Of a stretch of 64,000 nt of DNA, positions 16,873 to 25,878 are shown in pieces; the stretch's first letter is position 1; every line of letters begins with the position of its first letter. Position numbers and translations under genes: made by a program. Source of the stretch: Pelagibius sp. Alg239-R121 (GTDB lineage: Bacteria; Pseudomonadota; Alphaproteobacteria; Kiloniellales; Kiloniellaceae); assembly GCF_947331435.1 (NCBI RefSeq), contig NZ_CAMZOF010000005.1:1-64000 (forward strand), given 5' to 3'. A model generated the notes under the pieces. It ran no database searches. It saw only the letters and a program-made list of their open reading frames with translations, and had not been told where the DNA came from.

Positions 16873-18560
16873 CACGCCACCTGCCTTTTGCCGGTGGCTT
16901 TGGCGCCGGAACTAAATTTGGATTTGTCGTCGGGCTGGGTCTCCGACTTCGCAATGGACAGCAATTTGCGCTTGTCGATCTTACCTCGGCTCGTCATTGG
17001 AAAAGCCTCCAGAGCAAGAAGAACCGATGGCATGCAATAGTAGGGCAAGGCTTTTTCGATCTGCGCTCGGGCGCCCGCCGAATTTACGGAGGCGGGACGG
17101 ACAAAGGCCGCGAGGTTTCGGTCGTCCAGCTTCAAGGTAACCGCTTGCAGACAGTCTTCCGTCTTTTCCAGCGCATTGGAAACCGAGTCGAGTTCAACCC
17201 TGAAACCCCGGATCTTGACCTGATCGTCGGTGCGCCCGAAATGCTCGAGGGCGCCTTCCGGGGTCCAGCGGCCGAGGTCGCGTGTCCGGAACATCATCCG
17301 TCCGCCACCAAGGAATGGGTCCGCGAGGTAGCGTTCGGCCGTGAGCAGTGGGTTATCGAGATAACCGGCGGTGACGCAGTCACCACCCGCCCACATCTCG
17401 CCGACTTCACCGATCGGCAGGGGCCTCAGATCCTCGTCAAGGATATAGACCGTGTTGTTCGGTGTCGGAACGCCGATGGTGAGGCGTGCGGCCTCCGGAG
17501 AGTGAGGCAACATCGTATTGACAATCGTGGTCTCGGTAGGCCCGCAGGAATTGTAAAAGGTCGCGAAGGCGGCCCAGGAATCGGCCAGCGGGCGGGGGCA
17601 GGGCTCGCCCGCCACCGCCACGGTCTTGACGTTGCGGCAATTTTCCGCCACGCATTTTCCAAGCACGGAGGGCGTTGCGATCACGACGTCGGCCTGCCGG
17701 ACGGCCTCCTCGATATCGGTGCCCCGGATGACAAGCGTGCCGCCGTGGGACAGACAACCGAGGATTTCCCAGGCCGCCATGTCAAAGGCGATTGAGAGGA
17801 TATGGGCCACTTTGGTGCCCGGCTTGATACCAAGCGAGCCGGGTTCGGTCAGCAATATGTTGCAGAGATTCCTGTGGGTTACCTGCACTCCGTTCGGCGT
17901 TCCGGTTGTTCCCGAAGTGAAGAGGATGAAACAGCGGTCGTCGGGCAGAACTTCCACGGATGGCGGCTGCAATGATCTCGGTTCACGTACGGCCGCTTCG
18001 ATCGCAATCGTCGTCACTCCTGCAAGCCGCGGCATCTGATCTTCGAAGCATTCGAGTGTCAGGATTACTTTGGCTTTCACAGCCTTTGCTATATGCCGCA
18101 ACTGTTCGTCGGGTGCGACGGCGACGTCCTGCGGGACATAACAGGCGCCGAGCTTCAAGCTTGCCAGAATACCGATCAGCATCGGGATCGAACGCCGCAG
18201 GAACAGGCAAACCGCATCTCCGGGTCCTACTCCCTGCTCAGCCATTTTCGCCGCGAGATGGTTTGCCTGTCGGTTCAATGCACCGTAGGTGATGCGCGAG
18301 CCCAGGTGCCGCGCGGCGATGGATTTAGGAGCGGTCTTTACCTGAGCTTCGATGGCCCCATGGATGGAGCGGTGAGAAGGTTCGGCGACCGGTCCGACCC
18401 CGAAGCGCTGAAACAGCACGCGGTCATTTACCGACAGACCCGCGAGCGCATTCTGTGTCGTTTCGTTCTCGCTGGCGAGATCGATTTGTATGTATTTGGA
18501 CAGCTTTTCGGCTTGAACAGTCTCAGCGTTCGACAGTTTTATACTGGCTTGTAATGTCAT
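16872..18560 (-). CDS. Stand-alone NRPS-type adenylation enzyme (AMP-binding, ANL family)
   Basis: A 562-residue amino-acid-type adenylation protein. Core motifs are clear: A3 LFTSGTTGTPNGVQVTHRNL, A4 FDMAAWEIL, A5 NSCGPTETT, A7 RTRDLGRW, A8 GRTDDQVKIRGFRVEL and A10 SRGKIDKRKLL with the catalytic lysine. The aspartate of A4 corresponds to Asp235 of GrsA, which binds the alpha-amino group, so an amino acid substrate is plausible. There is no carrier-protein or reductase domain in the chain, which ends in a short polar tail. The next gene encodes a membrane oxidoreductase with overlapping start and stop. Substrate and product are unknown. Confidence 0.85.
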   Translation of the reverse strand: MTLQASIKLSNAETVQAEKLSKYIQIDLASENETTQNALAGLSVNDRVLFQRFGVGPVAEPSHRSIHGAIEAQVKTAPKSIAARHLGSRITYGALNRQANHLAAKMAEQGVGPGDAVCLFLRRSIPMLIGILASLKLGACYVPQDVAVAPDEQLRHIAKAVKAKVILTLECFEDQMPRLAGVTTIAIEAAVREPRSLQPPSVEVLPDDRCFILFTSGTTGTPNGVQVTHRNLCNILLTEPGSLGIKPGTKVAHILSIAFDMAAWEILGCLSHGGTLVIRGTDIEEAVRQADVVIATPSVLGKCVAENCRNVKTVAVAGEPCPRPLADSWAAFATFYNSCGPTETTIVNTMLPHSPEAARLTIGVPTPNNTVYILDEDLRPLPIGEVGEMWAGGDCVTAGYLDNPLLTAERYLADPFLGGGRMMFRTRDLGRWTPEGALEHFGRTDDQVKIRGFRVELDSVSNALEKTEDCLQAVTLKLDDRNLAAFVRPASVNSAGARAQIEKALPYYCMPSVLLALEAFPMTSRGKIDKRKLLSIAKSETQPDDKSKFSSGAKATGKRQVA

Positions 18561-18797
18561 GGCTCTGGCTCCAAATGAGAAATAACGCGGGCCAGATGAT
18601 CCTATCGGTGTGGTGAGCGTTTTGAATTAAACTCAAATCAAAATGATGTTCTCAGAATTGACTGAATAAAACGGCGTGTGAGGTGTTTGCCAAAACCAAA
18701 TTTATAGTTGCGGAGCCGCGAATCGCGTGCCCGCGATGACACACATTCTTGCCCTCTAAATGTCACGGAGACACAACTGGCCATTCAATAGGTGGTA

Positions 18798-19745
18798 TCA
18801 GAGATTTCGTTGAAGAAGATATTCTTCCGGCAGCGCGACCCAGTCTCTTGTTCGGATCATCGCAGCAATTTCGTCCAAAAGGATGTTGACCACGGCTTGG
18901 GTCGCGATGGTATCCGCCCGGTGGGACGGACGCGCCAAGACGATCTGTCGCGTGACATTCGGCCTGGTCAGTGGATTGGTTTTCACGAGCCCCGCCTCGG
19001 CTTCTTCCTGTACGGCTGAAAAAGGCAGGATCGTATGATAGAGACCGCGCAGGACCAGCGATTTCAGAACGCGAAATGAGTCACCCTCTGCACAAACATT
19101 TAAATGACAATCGGCTTTTCTTGCCGCGACCTCCACCACCGACCGCAGACCATGTGATTGGCTAGGCAGTGCCAGCGGCAAAGCTGCGGCAGATTCGAAC
19201 TTTACTGGAACGCCGACTTGCTCGGGCCATATCGCCGGACTGATCAATGCGAGATCTTCAGTAAACAGCGGTGTTGCTCTCAAATGCAGACTGTCCGCCG
19301 GACCATAGAGCAAGGTTCCATCAATCTCATCGCGTTGCAGCCATTCCACCAAATGTCCGGCGTAGCCTTCAACTAACCGAAGAAAAATTCCGGGTTGCTC
19401 CTGTGCAACCCTGCTGACCAGACGATCGGCCAGCTTGGCGCTTGTCGTCGGCATCAAGCCAAAGGAAACATGGCCGGTGATGGTTTCACCCAGCGAGCGC
19501 ACGTCGTCGATCGATTGCTCAAACTGCCGGATTAGGGGGGAAATGCGTTTGTAAAGTTCCTGTCCGTGAAAGGTCAGGCTCATGCCCCGCGCATGGCGGT
19601 CGAACAGGGGGGCGCCGACCTCAGTTTCAAGCAGCTTGATCTGGCGTGATAGAGCGGATTGTGCAATGCGCAAACGGTCCGCCGCTGAGCTAAGAGAGCC
19701 TGCGTCCGAAACCCGGATAAATGTCTTAAGCTGCTTTAGGTCCAT
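18798..19745 (-). CDS. LysR-family transcriptional regulator
   Basis: A 315-residue LysR regulator with the usual N-terminal helix-turn-helix (FIRVSDAGSLSSAADRLRIAQSALSRQIKLLE) and a two-lobed effector domain. The sequence after the linker (ITGHVSFGLMPTTSA) is close to the nitrogen/sulfur-type NAC and Cbl branch, a loose impression only. It is transcribed divergently from the split ThDP decarboxylase and alcohol dehydrogenase genes and is the obvious candidate to control them. The 237 bp between it and the adenylation gene hold only a 6-bp GC hairpin at 18722-18737. Confidence 0.92.
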   Translation of the reverse strand: MDLKQLKTFIRVSDAGSLSSAADRLRIAQSALSRQIKLLETEVGAPLFDRHARGMSLTFHGQELYKRISPLIRQFEQSIDDVRSLGETITGHVSFGLMPTTSAKLADRLVSRVAQEQPGIFLRLVEGYAGHLVEWLQRDEIDGTLLYGPADSLHLRATPLFTEDLALISPAIWPEQVGVPVKFESAAALPLALPSQSHGLRSVVEVAARKADCHLNVCAEGDSFRVLKSLVLRGLYHTILPFSAVQEEAEAGLVKTNPLTRPNVTRQIVLARPSHRADTIATQAVVNILLDEIAAMIRTRDWVALPEEYLLQRNL

Positions 19746-19764
19746 TGCTGATCTATCTATTATT

Positions 19765-19781
19765 GAGATGGAAGATATCTC
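19765..19781. promoter_or_regulatory. Inverted repeat in LysR/decarboxylase divergent promoter
   Basis: GAGAT-N7-ATCTC lies 20 bp upstream of the LysR start codon and about 80 bp before the decarboxylase gene. The position suits LysR autoregulation, although the spacing is not the classical T-N11-A arrangement. Confidence 0.35.
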
Positions 19782-19860
19782 TATATTCTGTTTTTGTGAA
19801 ACCTTAGAATCGAATTAATCTGCAAGGCCCGATTCGGCTCACACCAAGGAAGACGCACGC

Positions 19861-20415
19861 ATGGCTGACAGCTCCACAGACACCTCGTTGCCGGATGACT
19901 CCCGGCAGGATTGGGCTGACGGGATATTCGACGTTCTGAAATCCTTTGAATTGACGCAGGCGTCCTACGTGCCCGACGGTGGCCATGTGCGCTTGATCGA
20001 GCGCTTTCAGGCGGACGAGTCGATCGCAGCTATTTCCCTCACGACGGAAGAAGAAGGCGTGGCGCAAAGTGCAGGTGCCTGGCTAGGCGGTGCGCGCAGT
20101 GTTCTCTTGATGCAGTCCAGCGGAGTTGGCAATTGCATCAACATGCTGTCGCTGATCAAGCACTGCAAGTTTCCGTTCCTGACACTCATAACCATGCGCG
20201 GCGAGTGGGGTGAGTTCAATCCCTGGCAAGTGCCGATGGGCTCGGTTGTCGGAGATTGTCTCTCGCTGATGGGTGTCACGGTAATGCGGGCGGACAGGCC
20301 GGAAGAAGTCGTACAAACCGTGCGTTCGGCGGCGTCCATGGCTTTTCTCGGAGGAACGCCCTGTGCCGTTCTGCTGTCACAAAGTCTGATTGGCGCGAAG
20401 GACTTTACGAAATGA
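19861..20415 (+). CDS. ThDP-dependent decarboxylase, alpha (PYR-domain) subunit, sulfopyruvate-decarboxylase-like
   Basis: A 184-residue protein matching the pyrimidine-binding half of ThDP enzymes as found in ComD of sulfopyruvate decarboxylase and the N-terminal half of phosphonopyruvate decarboxylase. The activating glutamate lies in SLTTEEEGVAQSAGAWLGG and the family stretch VLLMQSSGVGNCINMLSL follows. It needs the beta subunit encoded next, whose ATG overlaps this stop by 4 bp. Sulfopyruvate, phosphonopyruvate or another 2-oxo acid could be the substrate. Sulfopyruvate would give sulfoacetaldehyde, the Xsc substrate, and xsc lies 20 kb away. That link is inferential. Confidence 0.8.
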   Translation: MADSSTDTSLPDDSRQDWADGIFDVLKSFELTQASYVPDGGHVRLIERFQADESIAAISLTTEEEGVAQSAGAWLGGARSVLLMQSSGVGNCINMLSLIKHCKFPFLTLITMRGEWGEFNPWQVPMGSVVGDCLSLMGVTVMRADRPEEVVQTVRSAASMAFLGGTPCAVLLSQSLIGAKDFTK

Positions 20416-21008
20416 CAGACAAGATCAAGGACCGCCTCGATCGCCGTGCCGTGGTCGCCGCGCTTTTGCGCGGCAGGAGCAACGCGATAGTCGTTTCCGC
20501 GCTCGGCGCAGCGACCTACGATGTTGCAGATGTCGGAGATCACGACCGTAATTTCTATCTCTGGGGCGCGATGGGTGGTGCGGCGATGATCGGACTGGGG
20601 CTCGCGCTCGCCCAACCGGACATACCCGTTATTGTCGTGACTGGAGACGGCGAAATGCTCATGGGTATGGGATCTTTCGCGACGCTGGCTCTGCAGAACC
20701 CGGGCAACCTCAGCGTGGTCGTCCTCGACAACGGACTTTACGGTGAGACCGGTTCCCAGGAAACGCATGCCGCCTTTGGTGCCGATTTGGCCAAGATTGC
20801 GGCAAGCTGTGGCCTTGAAGATGCTCGAACGCTTACGACGATGGATGACGTTGAGACTCTGGCGCCCCGGTTGCATAGCCTGCGGGACAGCCCCAGCGTC
20901 GCGGTGGTGAAGATAGCCGGGGGAAACAAACCAAAAGTCATGGCACTCCGTGACGGCGCAATCAATAAAGGGCGCCTTCGTGCGGCCCTGGGTTTGCCGG
21001 TTGAGTAA
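20412..21008 (+). CDS. ThDP-dependent decarboxylase, beta (PP-domain) subunit, sulfopyruvate-decarboxylase-like
   Basis: A 198-residue diphosphate-binding half of a ThDP enzyme, comparable to ComE. The magnesium/ThDP motif begins GDGEMLMGMGSFATLAL and ends in VVVLDNGLYGETG. The fold is completed by YLWGAMGGAAMIGLGLALAQ upstream of it. The ATG overlaps the alpha-subunit stop (ATGA), so stoichiometric coupled synthesis is expected. The gene is followed 29 bp later by a zinc alcohol dehydrogenase, which would act on the aldehyde released by decarboxylation. Confidence 0.82.
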   Translation: MTDKIKDRLDRRAVVAALLRGRSNAIVVSALGAATYDVADVGDHDRNFYLWGAMGGAAMIGLGLALAQPDIPVIVVTGDGEMLMGMGSFATLALQNPGNLSVVVLDNGLYGETGSQETHAAFGADLAKIAASCGLEDARTLTTMDDVETLAPRLHSLRDSPSVAVVKIAGGNKPKVMALRDGAINKGRLRAALGLPVE

Positions 21009-21037
21009 TTCAGATCAGGTGATCAGAGAGGGATAAG

Positions 21038-22084
21038 ATGCGCGCAGCAATGTTTCACGAATTCATGGGGCCGATTGACGTCGAGACTGCGCCTGATCCC
21101 TCACCGCCGGTCGATGGCGTAGTCATCCGTGTGATGGCGAATGGAGTCTGTAGAAGTGATTGGCATGCCTGGATGGGACATGACCCGGATATTAAATCAC
21201 TGCCACATGTCCCCGGTCATGAATGCTCGGGTGTCGTAGAGGCGGTCGGTGCTGGCGTTCGGAACTGGCGGCCGGGAATGCGTGCAATTGTTCCCGTGGT
21301 CTCAGGCTGTGGCAAGTGTGGTTTCTGCCACGCCGGTCAACATCAGGTTTGCCCGGATCAGTATCAGCCTGGATTCACCGGTTGGGGTGCTTTCGCAGAA
21401 TACGTAGCCATCCCCTATGCGGACGCCAACCTGGTAGAACTTCCAGAGAGCCTCTCGTTTGAGGTCGGAGGCAGCATAGGTTGCCGTTTCACAACAGCCT
21501 TCCGGGTCGTTGTTCAACAGGGATCGGTCGAACCCGGACAGTGGGTTGTGGTTCACGGCTGCGGTGGGGTCGGCCTTTCGTCGGTAATGATTGCAGCGGC
21601 GATGGGGGCGAATGTTATTGCGGTGGATATCAGCGACGACCAGCTCGCACTGGCCCGTGCCGCCGGAGCCGTCCACACCATTAATGCGCGGGAAAGCAAT
21701 GAAGTGCCGGAGGCAGTACGCGATATTGCTGCGGGTGGTGCGCATGTCTCCATCGACGCGCTCGGCAGTCCGGAGACTTGTATCAACTCGATCCTATCTC
21801 TCCGCAGGCAAGGCCGCCATGTTCAGGTTGGCCTGTTACTTGGCGGTGAGAACAACCCGCCTATTCCAATGGATCGCGTTATCGCACATGAACTGGAGAT
21901 TGTCGGCAGTCATGCAATGGCCGGCCATACCTTTGCGAACATGATGAGTATGGTGACGAGCGGAAGGGTTGATCCTTCAAAACTTATCACAAGGAGTGTC
22001 GACCTGACCGAAGGTGCAAAGATTCTGGAGCAGATGGGAAACTTCACTGAAACCGGCGTTACCATGATCACCAGCTTTTCGTAA
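21038..22084 (+). CDS. Zinc-dependent medium-chain alcohol dehydrogenase
   Basis: A 348-residue MDR-family dehydrogenase. The catalytic zinc site begins CRSDWHAW (Cys) with GHE in PHVPGHECSGVV, and the structural zinc site is CGKCGFCHAGQHQVC with four cysteines. The NAD-binding motif is VHGCGGVGLSS. It interconverts an alcohol and an aldehyde. Third gene of the operon with the split decarboxylase, so the substrate is likely the aldehyde (or corresponding alcohol) of that reaction; if this were sulfoacetaldehyde, the product would be isethionate. A weak terminator-like hairpin (ACCTCG...CGAGGT plus T-run) lies about 120 bp downstream. Confidence 0.92.
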   Translation: MRAAMFHEFMGPIDVETAPDPSPPVDGVVIRVMANGVCRSDWHAWMGHDPDIKSLPHVPGHECSGVVEAVGAGVRNWRPGMRAIVPVVSGCGKCGFCHAGQHQVCPDQYQPGFTGWGAFAEYVAIPYADANLVELPESLSFEVGGSIGCRFTTAFRVVVQQGSVEPGQWVVVHGCGGVGLSSVMIAAAMGANVIAVDISDDQLALARAAGAVHTINARESNEVPEAVRDIAAGGAHVSIDALGSPETCINSILSLRRQGRHVQVGLLLGGENNPPIPMDRVIAHELEIVGSHAMAGHTFANMMSMVTSGRVDPSKLITRSVDLTEGAKILEQMGNFTETGVTMITSFS

Positions 22085-22269
22085 GCCTATAAAGGTCGAG
22101 AGCCCCGATGGTCCTGATCGCTATCCAGGATATTATCGGCAGAGCCGGTCGAAAAATCTTTTTCTTGCCCGAGGCAGTAAGACTGCGGACTCAAGTGGAG
22201 ACCTCGATTGCCGAATGCGAGGTTTTAGCTGTTCGGCGTTCTTTGTGAAGTTGGTTGGAACCAAAAGGT

Positions 22270-22809
22270 TCAGACCGCGACGCGTACGACCTGCGACGCC
22301 TGGCCGTAATAGGCTGGTTCCGCGCCTGCGCGCCGATAAGCTTCGCTCGATCTGCCGTATCTCTCTATGAGTTCCTGCCTCTGAAAAGATGACGAGGCGT
22401 TTGTCTGGCCGTCCTCATGTTGAGCCATTAGGTGTGCAACGAACCCGGTGTTCGATGCGGCTGACAGACTGGGTTTGCTGGGGAACTGGTGTCGGGTGCC
22501 TGATGCTTTGTTTCGACTGTCGTCGTAGGCATCCGCGCGCCGCTGCGCAGGAGACCCGGTTTCTCCCGCACGCGCCTGCTCACCCCTCGGCAGGCGCCTG
22601 TCCGTTTGATCTGCTTCGCCCCGGCCCGATCCGGTCTGACGGGACCTTTCCCGCAAAAAGCCCAGAGCAGCGTCATTATCCAGAACCACCGGGGGAACCG
22701 CTTCAACCGGCCGTGATCCGCTATTTGACAGGGCTCGGCCCAAGGGGCGTGCCACTGTCACTTTTGCCGGATTGGGGCTGATTTTGATAAGCTCGTTCAT
22801 TCCGTCCAC
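22270..22809 (-). CDS. Hypothetical protein, polar and disordered
   Basis: A 179-residue protein not assigned to a family. The middle (about 45-105) is rich in Arg, Gly, Gln and Ser and probably disordered. The C-terminal third is better ordered (TGFVAHLMAQHEDGQ, then ELIERYGRSSEAYRRAGAEP) and recalls small conserved Rhodospirillales proteins with a FVAQ...AY pattern, an impression from memory. No signal peptide or membrane segment is seen. Start is GTG at 22809, with an in-frame ATG three codons later. It is monocistronic between the dehydrogenase operon and the AT-rich promoter of the GGDEF/EAL gene. Confidence 0.55.
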   Translation of the reverse strand: MDGMNELIKISPNPAKVTVARPLGRALSNSGSRPVEAVPPVVLDNDAALGFLRERSRQTGSGRGEADQTDRRLPRGEQARAGETGSPAQRRADAYDDSRNKASGTRHQFPSKPSLSAASNTGFVAHLMAQHEDGQTNASSSFQRQELIERYGRSSEAYRRAGAEPAYYGQASQVVRVAV

Positions 22810-23124
22810 GGGATTCGGTCTAACCTACTCCTGCCTACAATCTATATCTAATTTTATGTAAATTAAATAAAAATTTTGTGATGTGTTGGATTAACCATAT
22901 TTGTTAATAATAAAAGCTGTTGTATTTCGTGATATTTCCTAGAATTTACACATGTTTATATGAAAATAGATGGGAAAACACACTATCGAGATCAATCTTT
23001 ATTCACTGTTCCTTAAGGCGGCTACGGTATCCATAGCCTGCTAAGCCTTATTGCCCAGGTTATTGAGGTGGATGTGCCCCATTCCATGTAGGAACGCGGG
23101 AGCTTTAGCTAGGAGAGCAAGACC
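22810..23124. promoter_or_regulatory. AT-rich divergent intergenic region
   Basis: No gene is seen. Positions 22840-22990 are strikingly AT-rich compared with the GC-rich surroundings and contain several TAATAT/TTAATA-type elements. The region separates the hypothetical gene from the GGDEF/EAL gene and probably carries both promoters. Such A/T islands are typical targets of MucR/Ros or H-NS-like proteins. Confidence 0.45.
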
Positions 23125-24930
23125 GTGACACGGTCGGAATCGACACGGCATCTTTTGGATGAGATCGGGCGTTTGCGTTCGGCCATCGATGCTTCAGGAG
23201 ACGTCCTCTACGATTGGGACCTGGCGGCGGATACAATCCGCTGGACCGGGCGAGCTGCCGACGTGTTCGGCGCTTCATCCGATTCACTGCCGATTTCCGG
23301 GGATGACTGGAGTGCGAAGCTTAGTCCCGAGGACTTGCCACCGCGGATGCGGGCGCTAACCGAACATCTTGCCGGCCTGACGGAGTACGATGTTGAGTAC
23401 CGTATCCGCATGGAGAATGGCAGCTCTCGTTGGATTCATGACCGCGGCAGCGTTGAATTGTCGGCTTCGGGCGTGCCTGAACGCATGCAGGGTACCCTGC
23501 GGCATATCGATCGACGCAAGCAGACTGAGGCGCGCTTGGAGTATCTCGTCAACTACGACGAGCTTACAGGCCATTTTAATAAATTGAGGCTTCGCGAAGC
23601 GCTGGAACAATCCATGGCGCGTGCTGAGCGTGCCGGCAAATCAGGCGCCTTCGTTGTCATCGGTATCGACAAGCTCGGCATGGTCAATACGGCCTATGGC
23701 TGCGATTCGGGCGATGCAATCCTCGTTGATGTCGCCCGCTGCCTCGACGATTGCCTGCGTATGAGCGATACGGTCGGCCGTTTGGGCGGTGATCGCTTTG
23801 GCATCGTGCTCGAAGGGCGTGACGAAGGAGACGCCGACGTCGTCGCCGACCGCGTCCTCAGCACCATACGCAGCCTGTTCGTCGATATCGACGCGGGCCG
23901 CCTTCACGTTTCCGCCTCAGCAGGGGTCGCAAGCTATCCTTCGGCCGGTCAGAATAGCCTGGATATTATAACCCACGCCGAGAGCGCTCTGCTGGATGCC
24001 AAGGCGAAAGGCAGAGACTGCGTCCATGCCTACGAAATGACCGAGGAACAACGAAGCGAATACCGGAATTCCGTCGGTATCGGCACCGAGGTCCGTGAGG
24101 CCATCAAAGAAGATCGTCTTGCGTTGGCCTATCAGCCGCTGGTTGAGGCGCAAAACGGCGAAACGTCGTGTTACGAATGCTTGCTGCGCATGTATGCCCC
24201 GGATGGCAGTCTCGTTCCCGCCGGCCGTTTTATCCCCGTCGTGGAAAAGCTCGGTTTGATGCGCGCCGTGGATCGCTTGGTGCTAGATCTGGTGCTGCAG
24301 GATCTGGAGCTGAATCGCGATGTGGTGTTGGCGTTCAATATCTCCGGGCTCACGGTCGCGGATCGTTCCTGGCTGCGGAGCCTGCAGTCGCGACTGAGAG
24401 ATAAGCGTCAGGTCGCCGAGCGCATGATCGTGGAAATCACAGAGACAGCTGCCCTCTACGACAACGACGAATCGGCCCGGTTTGTCGAATCCGTGCGTGC
24501 CTTGGGTTGCCGGGTGGCCATTGACGATTTCGGCGCCGGCTACACTACCTTTCATCACCTCAAAACCTTACCGGTCGACATCGTAAAGATCGACGGTTCG
24601 TTTGTCCGTGACATCCAGGCTTCGCCCGACAATCAGCTTTTCGTACGTAATCTGCTATCGCTTGCGAAAGCCTTGGACCTGACGACGGTTGCCGAATGTG
24701 TCGAGACTCAGGACGATTCCGATTTTCTGAAATCCGAAGGTGTCGATCTTCTTCAGGGCTACTTCTTCGGCAAGCCGGAGCTCCAGCCTTCCTGGCAGAC
24801 GATTGATCGCAGTTCGCGTGCCGGTCGGACTCTCGTCAGCGAAGGTGCTGCGGCCGGGCAATCGGCCCAGCAGGATATGTCAGCCGCCATACTGGTTCCA
24901 CTGCCTGCAACCGGTCAGTCTCAGAAATAG
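23125..24930 (+). CDS. PAS-GGDEF-EAL cyclic-di-GMP protein
   Basis: A 601-residue signalling protein: a PAS/PAC sensor (about 12-135), a GGDEF domain (about 140-305) and an EAL domain (about 320-570). The cyclase signature is GGDRF, not GGDEF or GGEEF, so diguanylate cyclase activity is doubtful. The EAL domain keeps the main phosphodiesterase residues (ECLLR, NISG, EITET, DDFGAGY and KIDGSFV), so it probably hydrolyses c-di-GMP. No membrane segment is present, so the PAS domain senses a cytoplasmic signal. The start is GTG after AGGAGAG. It is monocistronic behind an AT-rich promoter region. Confidence 0.9.
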   Translation: MTRSESTRHLLDEIGRLRSAIDASGDVLYDWDLAADTIRWTGRAADVFGASSDSLPISGDDWSAKLSPEDLPPRMRALTEHLAGLTEYDVEYRIRMENGSSRWIHDRGSVELSASGVPERMQGTLRHIDRRKQTEARLEYLVNYDELTGHFNKLRLREALEQSMARAERAGKSGAFVVIGIDKLGMVNTAYGCDSGDAILVDVARCLDDCLRMSDTVGRLGGDRFGIVLEGRDEGDADVVADRVLSTIRSLFVDIDAGRLHVSASAGVASYPSAGQNSLDIITHAESALLDAKAKGRDCVHAYEMTEEQRSEYRNSVGIGTEVREAIKEDRLALAYQPLVEAQNGETSCYECLLRMYAPDGSLVPAGRFIPVVEKLGLMRAVDRLVLDLVLQDLELNRDVVLAFNISGLTVADRSWLRSLQSRLRDKRQVAERMIVEITETAALYDNDESARFVESVRALGCRVAIDDFGAGYTTFHHLKTLPVDIVKIDGSFVRDIQASPDNQLFVRNLLSLAKALDLTTVAECVETQDDSDFLKSEGVDLLQGYFFGKPELQPSWQTIDRSSRAGRTLVSEGAAAGQSAQQDMSAAILVPLPATGQSQK

Positions 24931-24969
24931 AGTCGGTTGCTTCGTATCGGGGCCTTCCGTTGAACTTCA

Positions 24970-25878
24970 TCAGATGAATGACCGTTCCGGACATGTCTTG
25001 ACCGGCGCAGTTTCCAGCAGCCAGTCGCACAATGTTATCAAGGCGTCATTGTGTCTGCCCTGGCTGGGCAGCACGAAATACACACCTCTTCCGGTATAGA
25101 GAGGGGGCGGCATAGCCAGCCTCAACTTGCCTTGATTGAGATCTTCCGCAATCAGCGACAGATCGCCCAGCGCAATGCCGTGGCCGGCTTCCGCTGCACG
25201 GACCGCCATATCCAGGGTTTCAAAGGCGGGTCCCTTGTCGCCCGACAGGCCATCCGCGCCGACAGCTTTCAGCCACCAGGGCCAGTCCCGGCGGTCCGTT
25301 GTGGTATGAAGCAACGTGGTCTGGCCAAAATCTTCCGGCTTGTTAAACGCCGGATGGGAATCGGCCCAATCGGCTGCGCAGACCGGAGCAAGGCATTCCC
25401 GGGACAGGCAATAGCTTTCAGTATCCTGCCAGGACCCGTCACCGTAGAGAATTCCAGCATCGAAGCTGTCGGTATCGAGCCGGGCGGGATGCAATGCGAT
25501 GGTGACCCTTACGTCGATTCTGGGGTGCGCCTTTGAAAACTCGGGCAACCGTGGCATCAACCAGCGTACGGCGAAGGTCGGCATGACCTGAAGGCGCAGG
25601 ACATTCCTGTCGCGCAGAAGTGCGCCGGCTGCCCGGTCCAGATTTGACAGTGCTTCAGTGATAGACGGAGCGAGAGACCGACCCGCATCGGTCAGGTTCA
25701 AAGAATTTGCGCCACGAGAGAAGAGCTTGGCGTCAAAGTATTCCTCAAGATTTTTGACCTGTCTGCTGACGGCACCCTGCGTCACGCAGAGTTCCTCAGC
25801 AGCGCGCGTGAAGTTTCCGTGGCGCGAGGCGGCTTCAAAGGCGCGCAAAGCGTTGAGGGATGGCAGATACCGGTACAT
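24970..25878 (-). CDS. LysR-family transcriptional regulator (GcvA-like)
   Basis: A 302-residue regulator beginning MYRYLPSLNALRAFEAASRHG, the usual start of the GcvA/AmpR-like LysR branch, with the helix-turn-helix FTRAAEELCVTQGAVSRQVKNLE. The effector domain spans about 90-290. A TTG 13 codons upstream would extend the protein but has no better ribosome-binding site. It diverges from the ureohydrolase gene across a 260-bp gap and most likely regulates it. It is convergent with the GGDEF/EAL gene, with 39 bp between the stops. Confidence 0.92.
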   Translation of the reverse strand: MYRYLPSLNALRAFEAASRHGNFTRAAEELCVTQGAVSRQVKNLEEYFDAKLFSRGANSLNLTDAGRSLAPSITEALSNLDRAAGALLRDRNVLRLQVMPTFAVRWLMPRLPEFSKAHPRIDVRVTIALHPARLDTDSFDAGILYGDGSWQDTESYCLSRECLAPVCAADWADSHPAFNKPEDFGQTTLLHTTTDRRDWPWWLKAVGADGLSGDKGPAFETLDMAVRAAEAGHGIALGDLSLIAEDLNQGKLRLAMPPPLYTGRGVYFVLPSQGRHNDALITLCDWLLETAPVKTCPERSFI

